Shown in pieces: positions 7,356 to 15,126 of a DNA stretch of 29,407 bases. Position numbers and translations under genes: made by a program. Under the pieces are notes generated by a model that was given only the letters and a program-made list of their open reading frames with translations, was not told where the DNA came from and did not search any database. This stretch comes from an uncultured Bacteroidales bacterium (lineage in GTDB: Bacteria > Bacteroidota > Bacteroidia > Bacteroidales > Paludibacteraceae), in NCBI GenBank assembly GCA_937885465.1, contig CAKZZM010000027.1, positions 1 through 29,407 on the forward strand, in the 5' to 3' direction. Position 1 is the first letter of the stretch. The number at the start of each line of letters is the position of its first letter.

Positions 7356-8228
7356 ATGGCTTCAATCGGTAAATATGTTCAATCTTTTAGGCTGCGGACG
7401 TTGCCGCTATCAATGTCAGGAATCGTTTTGGGTAGCGGATTAGCATTTGTGTCAGTTGAATCGTATCTTCGTTTTTGGGTTGTGTTTGCTCTCGCAATCT
7501 GCACAACCCTCAGTTTGCAGATATTAAGTAATCTGAGTAATGAACTCGGTGACTCTCAGCGTGGTACAGACGACAACCAGCAGGGTAGGGTGGCATACGG
7601 TATGCAGAGCGGTGATATATCGGAGAAAGAGATGAAAAATCTGATAAAAATCTTTGTAGGACTTTGCATCGTTTTCGGTACTACTTTGGTATGGACAGCC
7701 TTCGGGACATTACTCTCAGTAGAAAGCATAGTGTTCTTAGGGCTCGGTTTGCTCGCTATTGTAGGCGCAATGACTTATACTTTAGGGCGGCATAACTACG
7801 GATATATAGGTCTTGGCGATTTGGGAGTATTCATCTTTTTCGGACTGCTGAGTACTATGGGAAGTTACTACCTTCAGGCGAAAGTGATGACAGCGGATGT
7901 TGTATGGTCGGCGGTGGCAATCGCTTTGCCGATAGTCGGAGTCCTTAATCTAAATAATATCCGTGATATGGATAATGACAAAGCGCACGAAAAACGCACT
8001 TTTGCAGGGTTGCTCGGCAAAACAGGCGGAAAAATATATCACGCGTTGTTGCTAACAGGCTGCCTGCTTATATTCACTCTGCTCGGAAAGTATTATACCT
8101 TACTTGCTCTGCCGGTTTTTGTTTGGCATATATACTATGTCTTTACCCATCAAGATTCTCAATTAGACAAACAGATGCCCGTGCTTATGTTTACCACATT
8201 GGCAGTCGCGATTATAGCCATTTTTTAA
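7356..8228 (+). CDS. menA: 1,4-dihydroxy-2-naphthoate polyprenyltransferase
   Basis: Membrane prenyltransferase (UbiA superfamily) that joins the polyprenyl chain to 1,4-dihydroxy-2-naphthoate and releases CO2, giving demethylmenaquinone. The 290 residues have about eight to nine hydrophobic helices. The first Asp-rich motif is NELGDSQRGTDDNQQGR (residues 62-78, Asp66, Asp72, Asp73), and the second is NNIRDMDNDKAHEKRT (200-215, Asp204, Asp206, Asp208). Both bind Mg2+-diphosphate in this family, and the RGTDDNQQGR form is typical of MenA rather than UbiA. The ATG at 7356 opens on the conserved first helix (SFRLRTLPLSMSG). The gene lies 29 bp after the flavoprotein and 10 bp before the dehydrogenase, so the three are probably cotranscribed from the promoter at 6626-6656. 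Other men genes are not in the window. Confidence 0.95.
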   Translation: MASIGKYVQSFRLRTLPLSMSGIVLGSGLAFVSVESYLRFWVVFALAICTTLSLQILSNLSNELGDSQRGTDDNQQGRVAYGMQSGDISEKEMKNLIKIFVGLCIVFGTTLVWTAFGTLLSVESIVFLGLGLLAIVGAMTYTLGRHNYGYIGLGDLGVFIFFGLLSTMGSYYLQAKVMTADVVWSAVAIALPIVGVLNLNNIRDMDNDKAHEKRTFAGLLGKTGGKIYHALLLTGCLLIFTLLGKYYTLLALPVFVWHIYYVFTHQDSQLDKQMPVLMFTTLAVAIIAIF

Positions 8229-8238
8229 TTTTTCATTT

Positions 8239-9018
8239 ATGTTAGCATTAGTTACAGGAGCGTCAAGCGGAATAGGTTTGCAATATGCAACCGCGCTGGC
8301 TCGCGATTATCATACTGATTTGCTTCTCGTGAGTAATCAAGAGAAAGAGCAGATAGAAGTTGCAAATGATTTGTCAGAAAGATATGGGGTGAAGACAATC
8401 GCTCTTTACCGCGATTTAAGTGAACAGAATGCTGCGGAAGAGTTGCACCGGTACTGCATAGATAGTAATTTGCAGGTGGATATTCTCATCAATAACGCGG
8501 GCGTGTTTTTCTTCAATCCACTGGTAGAAACATCAATGAAGAGATTCGAATTAATGTTGATGTTGCATGTGGTGACAGTAGGGAAATTGTGCCGTTTGTT
8601 CGGCGAAGATATGTGTAAGCGAGGCAACGGATACATTCTCAATATGTCGTCGATGTCCGCATGGATGGCGTATCCGGGTATTCAGACATATAATTCGACG
8701 AAGGCTTTTATCTATAATTTCAGCAAGTCTCTATGGTATGAGTTCCGTCCGAAAGGGGTGGGTATTACGGTTATGACACCGGGTGCCGTGGATACTGCCT
8801 TGTTTGGACTTTCACCTAAGTATAGAAAATTGGCGGTAAAACTGACTGTAAGTATTCCGCCTGAGAAATTAGTGAAGATAGCCCTAAAGCGGATGTTTAA
8901 GAAGAAAAAGCAGGGTATGCCGGGACTCCTTAATCACCTCGCCACTCCCTTGCTCAAGCACACTCCAGATTGGTTAGTGTTCCTAACCTATAAATGGGTT
9001 GGGCAGTTTCAAAAGTAA
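8239..9018 (+). CDS. SDR family NAD(P)-dependent oxidoreductase
   Basis: Classical short-chain dehydrogenase/reductase with a Rossmann fold. The cofactor motif TGASSGIG is at residues 6-13, the structural NNAG at 85-88, and the catalytic residues are Ser138 with Tyr151 and Lys155 (YNSTK). The segment after the active site (MTPGAVDTALFG) is normal. The C-terminus carries a basic stretch (KRMFKKKKQG) and a hydrophobic end, as in members linked to lipid or steroid-type substrates, but the substrate cannot be read from sequence. It begins 10 bp after menA and is the last gene of the plus-strand block, followed by the long R5 hairpin. Family assignment is sure; physiological role is unknown. Confidence 0.92.
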   Translation: MLALVTGASSGIGLQYATALARDYHTDLLLVSNQEKEQIEVANDLSERYGVKTIALYRDLSEQNAAEELHRYCIDSNLQVDILINNAGVFFFNPLVETSMKRFELMLMLHVVTVGKLCRLFGEDMCKRGNGYILNMSSMSAWMAYPGIQTYNSTKAFIYNFSKSLWYEFRPKGVGITVMTPGAVDTALFGLSPKYRKLAVKLTVSIPPEKLVKIALKRMFKKKKQGMPGLLNHLATPLLKHTPDWLVFLTYKWVGQFQK

Positions 9019-9036
9019 CCATTTATTACAAAAGTT

Positions 9037-9090
9037 GTAGAGACGGTGTTCACCACCATTTTGAGAAATGGTGAAAAACACCGTCTCTAC
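9037..9090. terminator. Long two-part hairpin between convergent genes (repeat R5, bidirectional terminator candidate)
   Basis: GTAGAGACGGTGTT (9037-9050) pairs perfectly with AACACCGTCTCTAC (9077-9090), 14 bp. Inside it CACCATTT (9054-9061) pairs with AAATGGTG (9066-9073) around a TGAG loop. It fills the gap between the convergent SDR and DUF4465 genes. No clean U-run follows on either strand, so termination is inferred from position and stem strength. The AGAGACGG core is shared with 25897-25931. Confidence 0.6.
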
Positions 9091-9129
9091 CATTCCTTAC
9101 GTTTTTTCCGTACTTGTTTTTTACGACAA

Positions 9130-9840
9130 TTACTTCTGTGCGCCGAAGTTGTCGAGGCAGAAGTAGGCAGGAGTATTCATGCCATAGGCACCATTATCAG
9201 ACGAGGTAAGTGCAAAGGATACTTTGTCAACCTCGCCGAGACTGCTCAGGTTGCAGTAGCGCCAGTCTTTTACAATCTCACTCTTGCCATCGCGGAAATC
9301 TGCAAGATAGAACTCCACCTTTGCCTGTTCCTTGCCGTCCTTGAATCCTGTGATTGTGAGAAGGAAGAAGTCGCCTGCCTCAAATTTCTTTGAATAATCA
9401 TCGCCTTTTTCCATAGAGTTCATAGCGTATGCGCTGTTGGTGAGGTAGCAACCCGGAATTACCTTTGCTTCCGCTAATTTGATCTCAAGAGCAGCACCCT
9501 CGCTATATAAATCTTGGAAGCCGACAGCAAATTGTTGACCTGCGGCAGCACCGCCTACAGCTGAGTGATACTGATCTGCATAAGAAGCAAAAGTGTTCTC
9601 TTGTTGTGAGCTGACAACGAAGTTGTAAAAATAAGTGCCACCATAGCCTGAACCTGTTGTGAAAGCGAATTCACCGCTTGTCCAGCCGTGGATACCATCC
9701 TCGGTGTAGGTGGCGTTAGTGCCTGCTTCACCAACTGTTACATCTTCAAAAGTTGCAATTTTCAATGCTGGTTCCTTCTGGCAGGAAACCATAAGCAGAC
9801 CGGCTGCTACAGCCAATGCTGCAAAATAGATTTTCTTCAT
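9130..9840 (-). CDS. DUF4465 surface lipoprotein, BtuH-like (cobalamin binding, putative)
   Basis: Secreted lipoprotein of 236 residues. The signal peptide MKKIYFAALAVAAGLLMVSC ends in a lipobox with Cys20. The mature part is a DUF4465 domain: recognisable segments are ATFEDVTVG, the GYGGTYFYNFVVS block, GCYLTNSAYAMNSMEKGDDYSKKF, FYLADFRDG and the terminal GMNTPAYFCLDNF. From memory, the cobalamin-binding surface lipoprotein BtuH of gut Bacteroides belongs to this domain family and is encoded next to BtuB and BtuG; that is exactly the context here, so a role in capturing B12 at the cell surface is likely. It is the last gene of the minus-strand block, 155 bp after the BtuG-like gene, with an R1 repeat (9921-9944) in its leader. 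No TAnnTTTG box is evident in that spacer. Confidence 0.85.
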   Translation of the reverse strand: MKKIYFAALAVAAGLLMVSCQKEPALKIATFEDVTVGEAGTNATYTEDGIHGWTSGEFAFTTGSGYGGTYFYNFVVSSQQENTFASYADQYHSAVGGAAAGQQFAVGFQDLYSEGAALEIKLAEAKVIPGCYLTNSAYAMNSMEKGDDYSKKFEAGDFFLLTITGFKDGKEQAKVEFYLADFRDGKSEIVKDWRYCNLSSLGEVDKVSFALTSSDNGAYGMNTPAYFCLDNFGAQK

Positions 9841-9920
9841 AATAATAAAAATTTAATAGTAGAATAGTTTTATTTTTTAATTTTCTCGGTGCGGAATAAT
9901 ATAGCCGCTAAATGGACAAT

Positions 9921-9944
9921 AGTGGAGAACGTCTCCGAACGTTC
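9921..9944 (-). repeat. Repeat R1 copy (minus orientation)
   Basis: Complete R1 read on the minus strand: GAACGTTC, then GGAGACGTTCTCC, then ACT, identical to the consensus. A second, half copy (AGTGGAGAACGT on the plus strand) follows at 9949-9960. It lies 80 bp upstream of the DUF4465 start, in the sense direction of that gene. Confidence 0.9.
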
Positions 9945-9995
9945 TGGTAGTGGAGAACGTGTGTTAACATAGTTTGCTCGTCATATCTGAGCGGT

Positions 9996-11084
9996 TTAAT
10001 TTCTAAGAACAATATGTCCCGGTATGTCGCCGGTGCGGTGACGGGAGATGAGTGTCCCGTCGTTTTTGTAGCGGTAGAGAACCCCGGGAGTTACATAATC
10101 TCTTGCGTCTGTTATGTAAATATCCCCGCTTGCTTTTTCTATAAATAAGCAATATGGCGTGCGAATGTCTGATTTGCCGGATAGTATTAGGCTTTCGCGT
10201 TGCAGGGTCTCCGTGTTTAATATGCCGTATTCGGTGGTAGAGTTATAATCGGATGAATAGTAGTATAGTTTGTTTTCGTTAAGAAAGAGTTTAGTAGCCG
10301 CAAAACCGAGTGCCTGCGACTTGCCGCTTTGGAGGTCAAGTCGGTAGAGCATAGCACGGATATCAGAGTAGTTACCTAATGAGGTAATAAATAGTGCATT
10401 ATTAACGGAGTCGTATATCACTGCATCGAGATTTTCGGCTATTGTTATGCGCTTTTCTTCCTTGAAAGATGCGAGGGAGATGACGGATAGCGTGCTGTCA
10501 TAATTTGGTGCCATATATCCGCCTGAATTAGTGACATATAAGTATTTGCCGTCAGTTGTTATGCTGTTAGGTTGAAAGCCTACGAGACAAGTATCGGTAA
10601 TAGCGAGTGTGGCGGTATCGAGCTTCGCAACATAACCGCGTTGCTTGTAGTTGGGATTGGAGTAATCAATAGGACCCGCATAGGAAGTGACGTAGGCATA
10701 ATCGCCATTAAAGCATAGGCTGCGACAGTTGGGAATATTCACTTGCGTAATGCGTCGGCATTGCTTGTCGGTTATTTCTACTTTGCCGCTGGCGTTAATT
10801 ATTATGTACATCTTGCTGCCGTATATTGCTATGTCGTTGCCGACATCGCCAAGTTCTTTGACAACATTGGGGTTGACGGTCGGGTATATATCTCGTGTAA
10901 TACTATCTGCTGCAATGTCGTAAAAGTCAATAGTTGCCTTGTTTGAACCCATATTACCTTCGTTGAGTATGTATAATCCTTGCGGGAATGTAAGATGACT
11001 ATCGGTCGGTATAGTAGGTGTCTCACGGCAAGAAACCAACCATAATATAATGCCGCAGAATATTATTAATTTCTCTTTTTTCAT
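9996..11084 (-). CDS. btuG: BtuG-like beta-propeller surface lipoprotein (cobalamin capture)
   Basis: Lipoprotein of 362 residues; the signal peptide ends LWLVSC with lipobox Cys19. The mature part is a YncE/DUF5074-type seven-bladed propeller. It starts with the typical GLYILNEGNMGSNKATIDFYD and has repeating blade strands such as GNDIAIYGSKMYIIINASGKVEITD, GYVAKLDTATLAI, PNSITTDGKYLYVTNSG and GDIYITDARDY. In Bacteroides, BtuG binds cobalamin very tightly at the cell surface and docks on BtuB; position directly downstream of btuB supports that role here. The gap to btuB (11085-11158) is pyrimidine-rich and holds one R2 repeat. The symbol is given by similarity and context, not by a search. 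Confidence 0.87.
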   Translation of the reverse strand: MKKEKLIIFCGIILWLVSCRETPTIPTDSHLTFPQGLYILNEGNMGSNKATIDFYDIAADSITRDIYPTVNPNVVKELGDVGNDIAIYGSKMYIIINASGKVEITDKQCRRITQVNIPNCRSLCFNGDYAYVTSYAGPIDYSNPNYKQRGYVAKLDTATLAITDTCLVGFQPNSITTDGKYLYVTNSGGYMAPNYDSTLSVISLASFKEEKRITIAENLDAVIYDSVNNALFITSLGNYSDIRAMLYRLDLQSGKSQALGFAATKLFLNENKLYYYSSDYNSTTEYGILNTETLQRESLILSGKSDIRTPYCLFIEKASGDIYITDARDYVTPGVLYRYKNDGTLISRHRTGDIPGHIVLRN

Positions 11085-11114
11085 ACTCGTCTCTTACTCT
11101 ACTTTCTACTTTCC

Positions 11115-11137
11115 ACTTTAGGGCTCTGCCCGCACTT
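11115..11137 (-). repeat. Repeat R2 copy between btuB and the BtuG-like gene
   Basis: Minus-strand copy of R2 (AAGTGC, then GGGCAGAGCCC, then TAAAGT). GGGC-AGA-GCCC can form a small hairpin. It is embedded in a low-complexity CTTTC/CCACTT tract. Other copies are at 58-80 and 16133-16155. Confidence 0.85.
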
Positions 11138-11158
11138 TCTGCTTTCCACTTCCCACTT

Positions 11159-13300
11159 TTATATTATTATCCTCGCAATACCCTTGCCGTTTAGACCGGG
11201 CATAGGGTAGTTGGGTATAACTTCGTATTGTTGATTAAAGATATTATTTATTTCAATACCGAATTGCAGTTTGATATTTTGCTTTGATAGTGGTGGTGTC
11301 GTCCAAGTGGCAGAAAGGTCGTGTGTGTACCAAGGTTGAACGATGTTAGCAGGAATATTGGCGGACGAGGTATAGCGAGAACCGACATATACGAAAGAAT
11401 ACGCAATATTTAGTCCACGCCATATAGCAGTTGCCGTAGTTGAGCCGGAGTGGCGTGGGATGTAAGCTATTTGTCCGCCGTAGGTCCCGCCGTATGTATC
11501 GTTGTCGGTTGGGTCTGTTTTGTCAAGTGCCCGTTGGAAAGTGTATGCTGCGTGAATAAAGAGAGTTAGTTCATCAGCATTGCTTGCCGATGTTTTGAAT
11601 CGCAAACTAAGGTCTGCGGCGACCTCTGAACCGAGAATCTCTACATAACCGAGGTTAAGCATCATCCATCGATACTGGGAGTTGCCTTTGGGTATAGCAA
11701 CTATTTTATTTTCTACTTGATTGAAATAGGCGTCGGCCTTTATGCCTATTTGAAGGTTATGCAGGATATTATTGATATTAAATGTGCGTGTCCATTCTGT
11801 GCCGATATCGTACTGCCTTGTTTTTTCGGGTTTCAGATTGGCTGACACGACATCTATGTAATATAAGTCGTTGAAGGTGGGCATACGATACACCATTTTG
11901 TAGAATGTCCTTAAGTACCATTCTTCACTTAATAGAGGTTTTATGTTTACGAATATCGCCGGTGTCAGAGCGTTGTACTTATTCTTTTGTCCCTTTGTAT
12001 CCGCTTTGTCAGATACAAATGTTTCCAATACGCCGGCTTGTGCTTTTATCCATTTGTACGACACTGCAGAGGCAACACTTGCGAGCAGCGTATGCCTTAT
12101 AGGATTGATATAATTCTGAAGATTGGCATGTAGAGTATTGAGGTCGTAGTCGGCAGCGGCTGCTATATCCCAGAATGGGAAGATGCTCCATTTGGCAGCG
12201 GCTGAGATATATAACTGTTGCGCAAGAAAGCGATTGTCGATATACATCAGAGTTGTATCGGGGTTGAGATAGCGCAAATGGTCGTTGGAGTATTTAGCAT
12301 TGAACTGCAAGTCGGTATGTCCCGAGATGGAAGTGGTGTAGTTGGCCTGCACGAACGCATTTCTGTCCCATTGTCGCTGACTGTTTTTCCACACATTATT
12401 AACTATTGCTCCCGGGATACCTCTCTCGCTTTGGTAGTAATAGGCTTTGGCGTGCCATTTGCCGTTGTTGGTGTAGCCGAATATTCCCACCTCTGCTCTC
12501 AGTGCTTGAATGTCGCCATTTTCTCTGATCGCTGTCGTGTCCCATGCAGTAGTGCCGTCTGCCAGTTCCTTTTTGTAACGAAAATGATAACGCCCCGTTG
12601 CAAAGGTGTATTCGACATTCGCAGAGAGGTGAATATTGTCGGTTATGCGCTGCTCGTAGAGTAGGGAAGGGTTTGCAAGGCCGAAGGTGCCGCCGCGCAT
12701 CTTCACCTCTATATTATATTGCTTGTCGTCAGTGAACTTCGGGCGGCGGGTACGAAGGTAGAGTGTACCTGCACTACCATAATCTTTAGCAGGCTGAAAA
12801 ATCTCTGATTTCTGCCCGTTATATAGTGCCACTTCTTCCAGATTATCCATAGAGAACTTGCCAAGATCAACAGTCCCGTTTTGTGCGTTTCCAATCTCTA
12901 TCCCGTCGTAGAACACGCCGAGGTGGTGGCTTCCCATAGAACGCATATCAATGGTTTTCATTCCGCCCACACCTCCATAATCTTTCAGTTGCACACCCGA
13001 GAAATACCTTACTGCATCAGCAACGGATGTAGTTGAAAGTGACTGTAACTGTTCGCCTGTTAAGCGTTGCGGCGGCATAACATCTTTTTTCTGTCGTGCC
13101 ACAACTTCTATCTCTTCAATGCGGAAAAGTCGGGCTATTGAGTCGATGTACGCAGAATCGCTTACAGCACCGAAAGCAGAATACTCCCGTTCTTTAGAAT
13201 AAGCAACCGCTCGCTCTGTGGCTGCCATAGCAACCACAGATGAGTATGCAAGTGCATAAGTTAATATGGGCAGAAAACTTTTTCTCATGACTTGGCTCAT
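11159..13300 (-). CDS. btuB: TonB-dependent vitamin B12 outer-membrane receptor BtuB
   Basis: Energised uptake of cobalamin across the outer membrane. The 713 residues consist of a signal peptide (MRKSFLPILTYALAYSSVVAMA), a TonB-box-like EEIEVVA, a plug domain (about 65-180: LTGEQLQSLSTTSVADAVRYFSGVQLKDYGGVGGMKTIDMRSMGSHHLGVFYDGIEIGN in the usual order) and a 22-strand-type barrel with the late-barrel LKPEKTRQYDIGTEW motif. The protein begins at ATG 13300 (MSQV) or, more likely, at the internal ATG 13288. An adenosylcobalamin riboswitch directly upstream identifies the ligand as B12. The C-terminus ends GKGIARIII rather than in the usual terminal aromatic residue, a small oddity. The BtuG-like and DUF4465 lipoproteins follow on the same strand. 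Confidence 0.95.
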   Translation of the reverse strand: MSQVMRKSFLPILTYALAYSSVVAMAATERAVAYSKEREYSAFGAVSDSAYIDSIARLFRIEEIEVVARQKKDVMPPQRLTGEQLQSLSTTSVADAVRYFSGVQLKDYGGVGGMKTIDMRSMGSHHLGVFYDGIEIGNAQNGTVDLGKFSMDNLEEVALYNGQKSEIFQPAKDYGSAGTLYLRTRRPKFTDDKQYNIEVKMRGGTFGLANPSLLYEQRITDNIHLSANVEYTFATGRYHFRYKKELADGTTAWDTTAIRENGDIQALRAEVGIFGYTNNGKWHAKAYYYQSERGIPGAIVNNVWKNSQRQWDRNAFVQANYTTSISGHTDLQFNAKYSNDHLRYLNPDTTLMYIDNRFLAQQLYISAAAKWSIFPFWDIAAAADYDLNTLHANLQNYINPIRHTLLASVASAVSYKWIKAQAGVLETFVSDKADTKGQKNKYNALTPAIFVNIKPLLSEEWYLRTFYKMVYRMPTFNDLYYIDVVSANLKPEKTRQYDIGTEWTRTFNINNILHNLQIGIKADAYFNQVENKIVAIPKGNSQYRWMMLNLGYVEILGSEVAADLSLRFKTSASNADELTLFIHAAYTFQRALDKTDPTDNDTYGGTYGGQIAYIPRHSGSTTATAIWRGLNIAYSFVYVGSRYTSSANIPANIVQPWYTHDLSATWTTPPLSKQNIKLQFGIEINNIFNQQYEVIPNYPMPGLNGKGIARIII

Positions 13301-13328
13301 TACGCGAGGGCCGTCTGATATTCGTTTT

Positions 13329-13535
13329 CGGGAGGTCTTCTGACTTTATCCGCCATTGCTGCCAGCCTTCCCGCGACATCCGCTCATCACGAGCAAATGC
13401 TTATCGCAGTGGCTTTCTACATTTTGTGGCGAAGTAACGGAGTCCTTCGCCCCTAAGTCGGCAGTAGGTATAAGGATATTACAGCAGCGCGTCTGTACAG
13501 GTTTCGCACCTGTTTCCCTTATCCGAAAACTACTT
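13329..13535 (-). ncRNA. Adenosylcobalamin (B12) riboswitch upstream of btuB
   Basis: Read on the minus strand, the 337-bp spacer contains the hallmarks of the cobalamin riboswitch in order: GGTGCGAAACCTGT near 13500, the GCTGCTGTAATATCC segment, the conserved B12 box AGCCACTG at 13407-13414, then GGGAAGGCTGGCAGC, and the closing AGTCAGAAGACCTCCC at 13329-13345. The element ends about 30 bases before the btuB start, so in this class B12 binding would most likely block translation or cause early termination. The edges are approximate. Confidence 0.93.
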
Positions 13536-13549
13536 TATGAAACTTTATG

Positions 13550-13557
13550 CAAAATTA
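13550..13557 (-). promoter_or_regulatory. -7 box of the riboswitch/btuB transcript
   Basis: TAATTTTG on the minus strand matches the Bacteroidota TAnnTTTG box and lies just upstream of the riboswitch aptamer. No TTG occurs 19-21 bases before it (an A/T tract is there instead), so this is a weak or atypical promoter. Confidence 0.5.
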
Positions 13558-13637
13558 CAAAAAAAAATTTAGAATTAAAAATATTAGATAAAAATAATTT
13601 TGGTTAAACGCGTAAAATTAATTTTTTATGCAGTACT

Positions 13638-15077
13638 CTAAAAGTTATATTTTGTCATCAGTTGCACTCGGTGGTTGGTGACCCAATGCAGCCGGTTTTC
13701 TGATAGTCCGTTCTGTGCGCTTATCTTGCCATCGCCGTATTGAACGGAGGTAATCTCATATTCGCAGCCGAGTTGGAACTTGCCAATGCTCCAGACAATA
13801 GTAGGAGTAAGTCTCCACATTCGGTTTAGGTTACTCAAGCGAGGATAATAAAACATATCTGCCTCTCCGTCACCATTGGCATCGAGTAATGCCTCTCGTG
13901 TGCCGAAATTTTGCATATACCCGCCAAAGAGAATACCTTGTAATTTCTGCGGATGTCGGTCAACTTGCGCTCCGACCTTTCCTCCATATACAATGCTTAT
14001 CCACGATGATGAATTGCGTGTCGGGGTATATGAATAAGAACCATCGGCGTTTATTGCAGTAACACCGTATCCTCCATTAAGGTTCATGTGTTCGCCTGCC
14101 TGAGCAAAAATCGATTTGGCTTTAATGGAGAACTCCCCTGTTGCGTATTGAAGATATAGGTAAGGTGAGCATGTCGTAATGCGGTCGCTTACTTTTACTT
14201 GCACCCCGTTCATAGTACCCGTTTGCCGTGGTTTGATGCTGAGCAAATCTGCCCCTGCGCGTAGCAGAAAGCCTCTGTCATGAAAACTCAAACCAAGATA
14301 TGCCTCAGGCGTTTTGGAGTAAGCTATATAATCTGCTGACTGCCCATTGGGGCCTATTGACGTATATTGCATCTGCCATAATGCGGCACCTGTGAGAGTG
14401 ACATATCTGCCTAAACGAGCATTCATTGTTACTTGTGGTGTACGGCTGAAAGGTCCGAAGGGGGCACCGGAATTGAGAGCGATGGCATCGCTCAAATCTG
14501 CCGCCATCGGGTGCCATGCTTGACCGAGTAATAAGTCGATACGGGCAAAATCTCGGTCGTTAAACCATAAACTATCCCAAGCAAGAGTCATATATGCCAA
14601 GCGAAGACGAATCAGCGCAGTGCCGCTTAGTTTGTGAGTGCCGCTGCCAACATTGTTCAAACCGGCATAGAAATCGGCCTCTAACTTGCCACCAAACTCC
14701 GTACCTCGCCATTTGTAATCGAGGATATCAAGCCCAATACGAGTCGTCAATGATAGAAAACGGAAAGTGCTTTGCGCATTCAAATCTTCGCGTGGAACAC
14801 CCGAAAGAGCCGCTTCCGTTTCTGTCTGATTCCAATTTTCGTCTTTAGGCTGATAGTAGTATAAATCGCCTATACCGGAGAGGCTTTCGCGACTATCGTA
14901 TGCGAAGTAATTGCGCACAAAGCCATAAACCCTGTAATGTTGCTTCAGGTGAGATTTGACTGTTTGTGGAACACTATCGGATTGGCTGCTTGTTGCATCT
15001 GTTCTGTGACGAGCCGCTTGTGTGCCAATACTCAGAGCTAATGCAATTATCGTATATAAAAATCGTTTCATTTCCAA
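13638..15077 (-). CDS. Predicted outer-membrane beta-barrel protein (porin-like), unknown ligand
   Basis: 479 residues. The signal peptide MKRFLYTIIALALSIGTQA starts at either ATG 15077 (MEMKR) or ATG 15071; the latter looks more natural, with a GAGAGGG about 10 bases upstream. The mature part is rich in alternating amphipathic strands and ends in Phe (MTKYNF), as expected for a barrel folded by the Bam machinery. Recognisable stretches are YRVYGFVRNYFAYDSRESLSG, FRFLSLTTRIGLDI and LLLGQAWHP, which I associate with a Bacteroidales barrel family of unknown function. It lies 50 bp downstream of the fusion ORF that carries a cobalamin-locus module and just upstream of the riboswitch, so a role in B12 or related uptake is possible, but the evidence is positional only. 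It is not itself preceded by the riboswitch. Confidence 0.8.
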   Translation of the reverse strand: MEMKRFLYTIIALALSIGTQAARHRTDATSSQSDSVPQTVKSHLKQHYRVYGFVRNYFAYDSRESLSGIGDLYYYQPKDENWNQTETEAALSGVPREDLNAQSTFRFLSLTTRIGLDILDYKWRGTEFGGKLEADFYAGLNNVGSGTHKLSGTALIRLRLAYMTLAWDSLWFNDRDFARIDLLLGQAWHPMAADLSDAIALNSGAPFGPFSRTPQVTMNARLGRYVTLTGAALWQMQYTSIGPNGQSADYIAYSKTPEAYLGLSFHDRGFLLRAGADLLSIKPRQTGTMNGVQVKVSDRITTCSPYLYLQYATGEFSIKAKSIFAQAGEHMNLNGGYGVTAINADGSYSYTPTRNSSSWISIVYGGKVGAQVDRHPQKLQGILFGGYMQNFGTREALLDANGDGEADMFYYPRLSNLNRMWRLTPTIVWSIGKFQLGCEYEITSVQYGDGKISAQNGLSENRLHWVTNHRVQLMTKYNF

Positions 15078-15126
15078 CCCTCTCTTATATGTTTAAGCGG
15101 TTTATCTTATGACCATCGTGGCGATT

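Noticed and set aside
9046..9393. 115-residue plus-strand ORF
   Set aside because: It runs through the R5 hairpin and is antisense to the well-supported DUF4465 gene; no start signal or family features.
12218..12664. 148-residue plus-strand ORF inside btuB
   Set aside because: Antisense to a clear TonB receptor with intact motifs; a shadow of its codon pattern.
13356..13607. 83-residue plus-strand ORF upstream of btuB
   Set aside because: It covers the B12 riboswitch on the opposite strand and has no coding features.
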